DNA from: GCA-2746795 sp046496595 | GTDB lineage: Bacteria; Chloroflexota; Anaerolineae; Promineifilales; Promineifilaceae | DNA length: 10,964 bases | Assembly (NCBI GenBank): GCA_046496595.1 | Contig: JAWOGU010000632.1 | Span: 1 to 10,964 of the forward strand | Direction of reading: 5' to 3' | In this document: positions 1 through 5,085 of the stretch, piece after piece | Layout of the letters: every line of letters begins with the position of its first letter | How positions within the stretch are numbered: position 1 is the first letter of the stretch | Notes under the pieces: model-generated | Told to the model about the DNA's origin: nothing | Seen by the model: only the letters and a program-made list of their open reading frames with translations | The model's database searches: none | Position numbers and translations under genes: made by a program

Positions 1-320
1 CGGTTATTGTGGCGATGCCTGTATGACGTTTGGGGTGGGCCAAATTTCAGCCGAAGCGCAGCGGGTGTTAGACGTTGCGCAAGAATGCCTGCGAATTGGC
101 ATCGCAGCGGCCCAGTTAGACAATCACTTGAATGATATTGGCCACGCCTTGAGTCTTGGCATATTTTTCAATGGCCCGGCCAATATCATTCAGGTGATTG
201 TCTAACTGGGCCGCTGCGATGCCAATCCGCAGGCATTCTTGCGCAACGTCTAACAGCCGCTGCGCTTCGGCTGAAATTTGGCCCACCCCAAACGTCATAC
301 AGGCATCGCCACAATAACCG
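1..320. repeat. Near-perfect inverted repeat (fold-back palindrome) of map coding sequence
   Basis: Bases 1-143 are the reverse complement of 178-320, with a 34-base spacer (144-177). I compared the arms base by base and found three mismatches: 65/256, 94/227 and 128/193. Both arms encode the same part of methionine aminopeptidase, on opposite strands. The differences fall as GTG versus CTG (Val/Leu), CGA versus CGG (Arg, silent) and TTG versus CTG (Leu, silent). The turn-around lies at a GGCC self-complementary microhomology (140-143 and 178-181), as is typical of template-switch fold-backs. The window starts inside the palindrome, so its outer limit is unknown. An amplification or assembly chimera is the most likely origin; a real inverted duplication is possible. 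Confidence 0.95.
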
Positions 321-490
321 TTGCGCCTTAGCCCAATATCGATGCCTACAATATCACCCTCGTGCAATACTCTATCATCGGGCAGACCGTGGCAAATTTC
401 ATAGTTTAGCGAGGCGCAAATAACGCCGGGAAAGGGCGGGTGTTCCGGCGGGTTGCCGCGATACCCTTTGTACAAGGGCGAAGCCTGTTG
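144..490 (-). pseudogene. map: Methionine aminopeptidase type I, internal fragment
   Basis: This is an internal piece of a type I methionine aminopeptidase, the cytosolic metalloenzyme that removes the initiator Met from new proteins. Read on the minus strand it runs from YKGYRG through ICASLNYEICHGLPDD and GDIVGIDIG to GYCGDACMTF, then on to IGRAIEKYAKTQGV. The conserved substrate-pocket His (CHG) and the first two metal-binding Asp residues (IDIG and GDA) are present. The N-terminal 60 or so residues are missing, replaced by the DUF1269 gene at about 484-500. The C-terminal half, which would carry the remaining metal ligands (one His, two Glu), is lost where the sequence folds back on itself at 144-177. 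The open frame continues to 116, but the last residues (ANIIQVIV) are only antisense of the same gene. As it stands the product could not be active. The damage may be an assembly effect rather than real gene decay. Confidence 0.85.
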
Positions 491-986
491 GCTTTTTAAG
501 TACGTGGCCGCCAAAGGTTTCGCGCAGTTTGGCTTCGTTCTCTGCCGAGAGAGAGGTTTGCAGAACAGTGGCGTCAAAGTGGGCCAGTTGAGGCAGTACT
601 TTGTCGGCGGTGGCGCTTTGCACCAGCAAGAATAAGGCGGAGTGGCCCGGTTCGATGGTGCTGCCTACCTGCTTGATGAACTTGTCGTCCACGCCAATGT
701 CGTTGAACTTGCCGCCCAAAGCGCCGCCCAGGGCGCCGGCTGCCATGCCCAGCCAGGGCATGAAGAAGAGCAAGCCAATCAACATACCCCAAAACGCGCC
801 GCCCAGGGCGCCGGCGCCCACCAGGCTGACGGCTTGTTTAACTTTTACCTTACCGTCTTGCCGGCGTACAACGACAGCGGCGTCTTCCAATTGAATCAGG
901 TGTTCTTTTTGCATTCTATTCAGGGCGTCACGCATTTCGGCAGCGCCAGTTTCTGTTTTGAACGCAAACACAATTAAGTCACTCAT
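491..986 (-). CDS. DUF1269 family membrane protein (3' end fused to map fragment)
   Basis: This gene encodes a DUF1269-type predicted membrane protein of unknown function; the family is usually about 160-170 residues. The N-terminal part (MSDLIVFAFK, residues 1-50) carries the family's alpha/beta start and charged segment. Residues 51-92 form a glycine-rich hydrophobic hairpin (GAGALGGAFWG ... GAALGG-like), followed by DIGVDDKFIKQ, the EPGHSALFLLV strand and the LQTSLSAENEAKLRETFGG end. The start at 986 is supported by AAAGGAGA (992-999) five bases upstream. The open frame continues to 399, giving 195 residues. The last 30 (from about residue 166) are an out-of-frame reading of map and not part of this family, so I end the genuine portion at about 491. 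The true stop codon appears lost at the junction. A TATAAT box lies at 1067-1072. Confidence 0.85.
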
Positions 987-991
987 GTTTT

Positions 992-999
992 TCTCCTTT
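992..999 (-). promoter_or_regulatory. Shine-Dalgarno of the DUF1269 gene
   Basis: Reads AAAGGAGA on the minus strand, five bases before the ATG at 986. This fixes the start of the DUF1269 protein. Confidence 0.85.
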
Positions 1000-1066
1000 C
1001 GATTTTTTGAGTTGATTTGGTAATGCTTAAAACAACCGCAACCTGGAAAAGATACGATTTGATGGA

Positions 1067-1072
1067 ATTATA
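1067..1072 (-). promoter_or_regulatory. Candidate -10 box for the DUF1269 gene
   Basis: Reads TATAAT on the minus strand, about 80 bases before the ATG at 986. No good -35 match is seen at the expected distance, so this rests on the -10 box and its position. Confidence 0.45.
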
Positions 1073-1214
1073 CTCCACTTCTAGAATTGGAACCGCAAGC
1101 TTCCTCTTGGGACAGGGCAATCGCATATTCGCTGCTGTCGGTTGTTGGGTCTAAAAAAATAATCCGGTAATCGTGGGATCTAGATATTGAAACCGATCCG
1201 GTTGGGGCCAGGCA

Positions 1215-1267
1215 GGCGAGATAGGTCTGGGCGGGAACAAACGGCGTTTTCTGACGCCTGTCTCGCC
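1215..1267. repeat. Imperfect hairpin in intergenic region
   Basis: GGCGAGATAGG (1215-1225) pairs with CCTGTCTCGCC (1257-1267) over 11 positions, with one T/G wobble and a 31-base loop. Inside the loop, AAACG and CGTTT form a second small stem around one G. No T-run follows on either strand, so it is not an evident terminator. It sits just upstream of the M23 promoter. Confidence 0.55.
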
Positions 1268-1301
1268 CGTTCTGGGACTCGCACACATCCTGAAATTGAG
1301 G

Positions 1302-1330
1302 TTGCAGGAAAGATAAAAAAACAATAAAAT
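1302..1330 (+). promoter_or_regulatory. Promoter of the M23 gene, leaderless arrangement
   Basis: TTGCAG (1302-1307) and TAAAAT (1325-1330) are 17 bases apart. The ATG at 1338 follows seven bases after the -10 box, so transcription would start at or next to the initiation codon. No Shine-Dalgarno is present, which fits a leaderless mRNA. Confidence 0.6.
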
Positions 1331-1337
1331 ATAGAAC

Positions 1338-2048
1338 ATGAGTGCTAATTCTGACCTGCTGACTTACGCTACTGACCTGTTCGCCAATTTTTCCCCTGAC
1401 GCCCAGGAGTGGGAAGATTATCAAGACGGTTATGCGTTTGTTGGACCTTATCCCACTGGTTATCGGGCAGGCGGGCCAAACCAGTTGGTGATTATCGGTT
1501 TGGTGGTGTTTGTGGGGTTGCTGTTGGCAGTGGGGGCCGCCTCTCTACCCCATCAGTCAGAGGCGAGAGTCACAGGGGGAGAAACGGCCGTTTCCCAGCC
1601 AAACACGCAGCCGGAAATCAGCGCCCCCATCAGCGGCGACCCCCTTGCCTTTATAGCGCCCTATGCCCAGTACACCATTACTCAGGGGCCACACGGCATG
1701 TCCTATGGACATTACGCCATCGACCTCGCCGCCGGTCGGGGCTCGGAAATCACCTCGCCCATCAACGGCGTTGTGGCCCAATTGTACGTAGACGAATATG
1801 GGAATCCGACGCTGGTGATTGAAAATGAGGTGTATGTGGTCACTTTTTTGCATGGGGATTATTCGGTGGCAGTGGGGGATAAGCTCAAAGCAGGTCAGTC
1901 CATTGGCGCCGAAAGCAACAAAGGCTACACCATGGATATGGCCGGCAATCTTTGCTACAACCGCGAATGGTGCGGCAACCATACCCATCTTAACGTCTAC
2001 GACAAACGGATTCGGTCAAACGTAAACCCCCTTGAACTATTCAACTAA
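1338..2048 (+). CDS. Membrane-anchored M23 (LytM-type) peptidase
   Basis: This 236-residue protein is a zinc metallopeptidase of family M23, whose members cut peptide cross-links in peptidoglycan. Residues 1-48 are polar, acidic and Tyr-rich. Residues 49-69 form one hydrophobic segment (LVIIGLVVFVGLLLAVGAA), so the protein probably spans the membrane once with the catalytic part outside. A linker (70-105, containing GGETAVS) leads to the M23 domain (about 108-233). Zinc ligands are visible: His125 and Asp129 in GHYAIDLA, and the HTH motif His215/His217 in HTHLNVYD. His172 is a further candidate active-site residue. Cys206 and Cys212 could form a disulfide. All expected metal ligands are there, so it is probably active. 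The start follows from the promoter seven bases upstream. Its stop codon overlaps that of the convergent CAP/LysM gene. M23 peptidases often work with bactofilins in shape control, and one is encoded nearby. Confidence 0.9.
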   Translation: MSANSDLLTYATDLFANFSPDAQEWEDYQDGYAFVGPYPTGYRAGGPNQLVIIGLVVFVGLLLAVGAASLPHQSEARVTGGETAVSQPNTQPEISAPISGDPLAFIAPYAQYTITQGPHGMSYGHYAIDLAAGRGSEITSPINGVVAQLYVDEYGNPTLVIENEVYVVTFLHGDYSVAVGDKLKAGQSIGAESNKGYTMDMAGNLCYNREWCGNHTHLNVYDKRIRSNVNPLELFN

Positions 2049-3382
2049 TTCCGCCGGAAGTAAACAAAACCCGCTGCCGCAATCATCACCAGACCCACCC
2101 CAAATGCCATAGCCCCCACCCCAAATACATCAGAAAGGCCGGCGCTGCCATTGTCTGGCGGTGGTGTGGCGCGAACGGCCGTTATCGGGCGAGGTGTGCT
2201 TGAGGGCATGAGCTGAGAGGGCGTGGGATAGGGGCTGGGCGTAACGGCCGTTTCCGGCAGCGCCGGCGTCTGCGACGGTTCAAGCGTGGGCGTGGCGGTT
2301 GGGGAAGGAGAGACAATCACAATTTCATCCCCCACTCCTAGAAACGAATTTTCATTCATTCCGTTATAAGTCAGCAGTTGATCCAGCGTGAGATTATAGC
2401 GGACAGCAATACCCCATAACGAATCGCCGCTTTCTACGATGTGGGCCAACTGCGGCGTGGGCGTCGGTGGCGGCACTTCCCCCTCCACCAGCCGGATCTT
2501 CACCTGATCCCCCGGTTGCAGCATGTCATTTTCGCCCATGCCGTTGTACCACAGCAAATCCGCCAGACTGATGTTGTGCCAGGCGGCAATCGACCAAGCG
2601 TTGTCGCCGCGCCGCACGATGTAGTGTACGGGCGGCGTGGGCGTCGGCGGCGGCTCGGCCCCATCCGCCAAACGAATGGTCAGTTCGTCCCCCGGTTGCA
2701 ATACCGAGTCCTCAGTCAGACTGTTGTAGAGCATGATTTCCCAGATAGGCACTTCATAGCGCGCGGAAATGGCCCACAAAGTATGCCCGTCTCCCAGCAC
2801 GTGGACAATGGAGCCATCTTCACGCGGGGCGCTGGTTTCAATCGGTTCTACAAAAAAGGGCGCATCCACGTAGGTAACTGTTTCCTGGCGCTGGGGCAGT
2901 TCCGGCGGGATGTCAGACGGGTAGCCCACCACCAGCACGTAGAAATTCTGGTCATGCCCCTGGGCAAAACCGACGCCCGCTTCCGTATGTTTGTTGGAGA
3001 TCATGGTGGCAAAGTGAATGGAACTGTTGCGCCACCAGGTGACGCCGCCGCCGGGGTTCAGCCGGGTACCGCCCACGATGTTTTCTGACACATAGCCGGG
3101 ATAACCGGCGGCATTGGCGCGTGTTTGTGGGCTGGAGCCGCCGGCGCCGGTGTGGCTGTAGATGGCTGTCTCTGCCATCCAGTTGGCGTGGGCCTGGGCG
3201 GCGGCGGCTAATTGGGGATTATAGGTAAAACCTTGCAGTCCATAAGAGGCCCGAAGCTGATTCACCAGGGTAATAATATCAGAGGTGGGAGATTGAGCGG
3301 AAACGGCCGTTCCCCACTTGCCCATGCCTGTAAGCACCACCACCACCAACAGGACTGTTATAACAATCATTTTCCGAATCAT
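2045..3382 (-). CDS. CAP-domain protein with three LysM repeats and C-terminal membrane anchor
   Basis: This 445-residue exported protein starts with a signal peptide (1-29, hydrophobic core about 6-19). A CAP/SCP domain follows (about 34-155), with the family's SENIV (99-103), WW plus HFATMISNKHTEAGVGFA (116-140) and conserved His65, Glu100 and His123. Three LysM modules come next (191-250, 251-310, 311-370), each exactly 60 residues, with the first two ending in PPPTPTP. LysM domains bind N-acetylglucosamine polymers such as peptidoglycan. Residues 358-410 form a Pro/Thr/Ser-rich spacer, and a transmembrane helix (about 420-440) ends in RRN. This suggests an outward-facing protein held in the membrane and gripping the wall. 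Its enzymatic role is unknown, since CAP domains have varied functions. No Shine-Dalgarno is seen; a promoter at 3391-3418 puts the transcript start next to the ATG. Three copies of AACGGCCGTT lie inside, in the signal peptide and the spacer. Confidence 0.92.
   Translation of the reverse strand: MIRKMIVITVLLVVVVLTGMGKWGTAVSAQSPTSDIITLVNQLRASYGLQGFTYNPQLAAAAQAHANWMAETAIYSHTGAGGSSPQTRANAAGYPGYVSENIVGGTRLNPGGGVTWWRNSSIHFATMISNKHTEAGVGFAQGHDQNFYVLVVGYPSDIPPELPQRQETVTYVDAPFFVEPIETSAPREDGSIVHVLGDGHTLWAISARYEVPIWEIMLYNSLTEDSVLQPGDELTIRLADGAEPPPTPTPPVHYIVRRGDNAWSIAAWHNISLADLLWYNGMGENDMLQPGDQVKIRLVEGEVPPPTPTPQLAHIVESGDSLWGIAVRYNLTLDQLLTYNGMNENSFLGVGDEIVIVSPSPTATPTLEPSQTPALPETAVTPSPYPTPSQLMPSSTPRPITAVRATPPPDNGSAGLSDVFGVGAMAFGVGLVMIAAAGFVYFRRN
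2273..2812 (-). repeat. Tandem 180-base LysM modules
   Basis: Three in-frame modules of 180 bases each (2633-2812, 2453-2632, 2273-2452) encode LysM plus linker. The linkers at 2633-2653 and 2453-2473 are nearly identical in DNA (PPPTPTP). The constant 60-residue spacing points to internal duplication. Confidence 0.85.
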
Positions 3383-3390
3383 ATGCCGGT

Positions 3391-3418
3391 ACTATATCAA
3401 GAATGGCCTTGCTGTCCA
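3391..3418 (-). promoter_or_regulatory. Promoter of the CAP/LysM gene, leaderless arrangement
   Basis: On the minus strand TGGACA (3413-3418) and TATAGT (3391-3396) are 16 bases apart. The ATG at 3382 begins eight bases beyond the -10 box, and no Shine-Dalgarno is present. Transcription would start at or within a base or two of the initiation codon. Confidence 0.6.
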
Positions 3419-3524
3419 GATCGTTTGCCGACCGTTCATCAAGCGCCTAATTCAAGATTTGCCAATGAGATGAGATTTTTTGCTGTTTTCCAGTTCACCA
3501 CTCCTGATACCCTGACAACCACTC

Positions 3525-3554
3525 TTGACAACAATATTTTGCCTATGCTAGTAT
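3525..3554 (+). promoter_or_regulatory. Plus-strand promoter match in intergenic region
   Basis: A perfect TTGACA (3525-3530) is followed after 18 bases by TAGTAT (3549-3554). No protein gene lies downstream on the plus strand before the terminator at 3708-3739, so it would drive a short RNA. Confidence 0.45.
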
Positions 3555-3561
3555 GCTGACT

Positions 3562-3583
3562 AGGCTTGAGAAGCCTGTTTTTT
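3562..3583 (+). terminator. Small hairpin with T-run (attenuator-like)
   Basis: AGGCTT (3562-3567), loop GAG, AAGCCT (3571-3576), then G and six T (3578-3583). The stem is only six pairs, so termination would be weak. It sits just after the plus-strand promoter match. Confidence 0.4.
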
Positions 3584-3707
3584 GGTTATTGTCTGCGCTG
3601 TGATCCACAAGAGCATCCCTCAAGTTGGTCATGGTGATGTCGGGTAATTAACGGCACGGGAAAGGATGAAGCAGGCAATACTGTCTTTTGAGGAGAAGAA
3701 GTTTTAC

Positions 3708-3739
3708 AAAAGGCGCGGTGACAGCCACCGCGCCTTTTT
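3708..3739. terminator. Bidirectional intrinsic terminator
   Basis: AAAAGGCGCGGTG (3708-3720) and CACCGCGCCTTTT (3726-3738) pair perfectly around a five-base loop. A T-run follows on the plus strand, and the matching A-run gives a T-run on the minus strand. On the minus strand it begins about five bases after the stop of the PBP-like gene (3745), so it closes the bactofilin-mtnP-SEDS-PBP operon. Confidence 0.9.
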
Positions 3740-3744
3740 GATTC

Positions 3745-5073
3745 CTAGCGATTCAACAGCGCCCGGCCCATTTCTTCAGCCAGGGCCAGGTCCGCCGTAT
3801 CCTCCAGCACAATCACCACTGTTTCGCCGCCAGGGGCTGCGCCGAGATACCAGGTGTTGGTGGTACCTTCAGGACCGGAGATAACCAGGGTGCTGAATTC
3901 ACGAATGTCATCGGTTTGCGGCAGTGCCTGTAAGATAGCGGCGGCTGTTTGGGGGGAAACGGCCGTTTCCCCCCCGTTCGTCTCTGAAGGCAGTGGAACC
4001 CAGTCGCCCAACTCATTTTCAATGTGGGAAACAAGGCGCAGGGTGGGGAAACGGCCGTTCTGGTTCAGCGCCAGCCAGGCATTTGCCACTTGCAGCGGCG
4101 TCACGATCAAATTGTCTTGTCCGATAGCGGCCTGGGCTGCCTCCGCCAATGGCAGGTAGGTGACAGTTTCCGTACTCAACGACAGCGTCGGCTGCGCTGT
4201 CAGGTTGAAGCGGGCAAAGGCATTGTCGAAGTCTGTCAGGGATAACGTTTCTACCAGATCCAGCATCGGACCTGGACAGCGATGGTGCAGTGTATCTTGC
4301 CAGGAGGCCGATTCCGGCGCGGGATTGGCGCAGTAAGTGGCCGAACTATTCACTAATATGGGACGGTTGGGATGCGCCACAGGTGCATCTAATTGGAGCA
4401 AGCCATCTTCGACGGCGTGTGCCAGAATAAAAGGCTGTAAAACCAGACCCGGCTGGTACTGCCCTTTGGTGACGCGGTTCAACAAAGGCGCTTCTTCGTC
4501 CGCCACCAATTCCGGAAAGGATTCGCGCAGTTGATTCGGATCGTAGCCGGGGTGGCTGACCAGCGCCACGATGTCCGACGCCTCGCCTGTTTCCTGGAAC
4601 AATACCAGCGCGCCTTTGTGGTCGGCCATCAGCTTTTCAGCCTGGAGTTGGCTGCCCGCATCCAGGGTCAACTGAATGCTTTGCCCGGTTTGGGGTTCGT
4701 GCAGCGCCTGGCGCATAAATGTTTGCCAGAAATCTTCGCTGTCTCCCCGCAAAAGCGCATCAAAACTACTTTCTACACCGTCGGTGCCATGCCGGAAGCT
4801 GTAATAGCCCACGGCTGGGCCGATAGCGGGGTAGGGATAGTACCGCCTCTGATCACTGGTCGGTCCGTTGGTTTCAGCCAGCACAATGCCGGTACGGTCC
4901 AGGATGGCGCCGCGCTCGATTTCCAGCACGGCGTCTACCGCACGCGGATTGTCGGGGCGCGCCAGGATGGCGTCCGCGCGGATGACAGTCCAGAAAACCA
5001 GAGCCAGAGCGGTGAGCAGGAAGGCGCCAAGCATGAAGCGGACGATGTGTTGGAGGTTGTTTTCAGACTGCAC
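3745..5073 (-). CDS. PbpA-like class B penicillin-binding protein, catalytic motifs lost
   Basis: This 442-residue protein has the layout of the short class B penicillin-binding proteins of the PbpA type, transpeptidases that work with SEDS glycosyltransferases. An N-terminal membrane anchor (about 10-31) is followed by the ARPDNPRAV segment, ERGAILDRTG (53-62) and YPYPAIGPAVGYYS (79-92). The transpeptidase-like fold covers about 150-440, including AAIGQDNLIVTPLQVANAW (315-333). The three catalytic motifs are gone. Where PGSTFK is expected there is PGLVLQ (Ser to Leu210, Lys to Gln213). SxN reads DFD (281-283). KTGT reads PEGT (401-404). It should not acylate substrate or bind beta-lactam covalently, so it is probably a structural or regulatory partner of the upstream SEDS protein. 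The start is GTG at 5073, 12 bases after the SEDS stop. Two AACGGCCGTT copies lie inside, one within a 24-base palindrome. Confidence 0.85.
   Translation of the reverse strand: MQSENNLQHIVRFMLGAFLLTALALVFWTVIRADAILARPDNPRAVDAVLEIERGAILDRTGIVLAETNGPTSDQRRYYPYPAIGPAVGYYSFRHGTDGVESSFDALLRGDSEDFWQTFMRQALHEPQTGQSIQLTLDAGSQLQAEKLMADHKGALVLFQETGEASDIVALVSHPGYDPNQLRESFPELVADEEAPLLNRVTKGQYQPGLVLQPFILAHAVEDGLLQLDAPVAHPNRPILVNSSATYCANPAPESASWQDTLHHRCPGPMLDLVETLSLTDFDNAFARFNLTAQPTLSLSTETVTYLPLAEAAQAAIGQDNLIVTPLQVANAWLALNQNGRFPTLRLVSHIENELGDWVPLPSETNGGETAVSPQTAAAILQALPQTDDIREFSTLVISGPEGTTNTWYLGAAPGGETVVIVLEDTADLALAEEMGRALLNR
3951..3974. repeat. 24-base perfect palindrome around AACGGCCGTT
   Basis: Six G, AAACGG, CCGTTT and six C form a perfect palindrome centred at 3962/3963, inside the PBP-like gene. 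It encodes the low-complexity loop around GGETAVSP (residues 367-374). Confidence 0.95.
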
Positions 5074-5085
5074 GAGAAATCCGTT

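Larger units (their letters stand above)
987..1337. other. Divergent intergenic region, DUF1269 / M23 peptidase
   Basis: This 351-base gap separates divergent genes. It holds the DUF1269 ribosome binding site and a -10 box on the minus strand (1067-1072), an imperfect hairpin at 1215-1267, and a full promoter for the M23 gene at 1302-1330. A minus-strand open frame covers much of it (1068-1424), but it lacks a recognisable domain and overlaps the M23 start, so I do not call it a gene. Confidence 0.7.
3561..3739 (+). ncRNA. Candidate small RNA, unknown family
   Basis: The stretch is bounded by a promoter match (3525-3554) and an intrinsic terminator (3708-3739), giving a transcript of about 180 bases. 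It could fold with AGGCTT/AAGCCT at its 5' end (3562-3576, followed by a T-run that could itself terminate) and with TATTGTCTGC (3587-3596) pairing with GCAGGCAATA (3671-3680), one wobble pair included. CATCC (3614-3618) may pair with GGATG (3664-3668) inside. I recognise no known RNA family. The early T-run hairpin could mean attenuation, or that the promoter is spurious. Confidence 0.25.
3383..3744. other. Intergenic region between CAP/LysM and PBP-like genes
   Basis: This 362-base region has no convincing protein gene. It holds the minus-strand promoter of the CAP/LysM gene (3391-3418), a plus-strand promoter match (3525-3554), a small hairpin with a T-run (3562-3583), a possible 10-bp long-range stem (3587-3596 with 3671-3680), and a strong bidirectional terminator (3708-3739). 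Confidence 0.7.

Noticed and set aside
116..143. C-terminal ANIIQVIV of the map open frame
   Set aside because: It is the antisense of the same gene created by the fold-back, not native protein.
399..490. Last 30 codons of the DUF1269 open frame
   Set aside because: They read map DNA in the wrong frame and have no family resemblance.
1068..1424. Minus-strand open frame of 118 codons between DUF1269 and M23
   Set aside because: It overlaps the M23 start, has no ribosome binding site or recognisable domain, and includes the M23 promoter. Its C-terminal part (RIIFLDPTTDSSEYAIAL) looks slightly protein-like, so a remnant of an older gene cannot be excluded.
2441..3088. Plus-strand 215-codon frame opposite the CAP/LysM gene
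   Set aside because: It is antisense to a well supported CAP/LysM gene, rich in Arg/His/Pro, and has no domain or ribosome binding site.
3650..3680. Resemblance of GGGAAAGGATGAAGCAGGC to the conserved tip of bacterial SRP RNA
   Set aside because: The paired GGUCAGG-type strand and GGAA tetraloop geometry of SRP helix 8 are not present at the right distance, so the likeness is probably chance.
3666..3884. Plus-strand open frame of 72 codons
   Set aside because: It crosses the terminator hairpin and is antisense to the end of the PBP-like gene. The composition is low complexity and no domain is seen.
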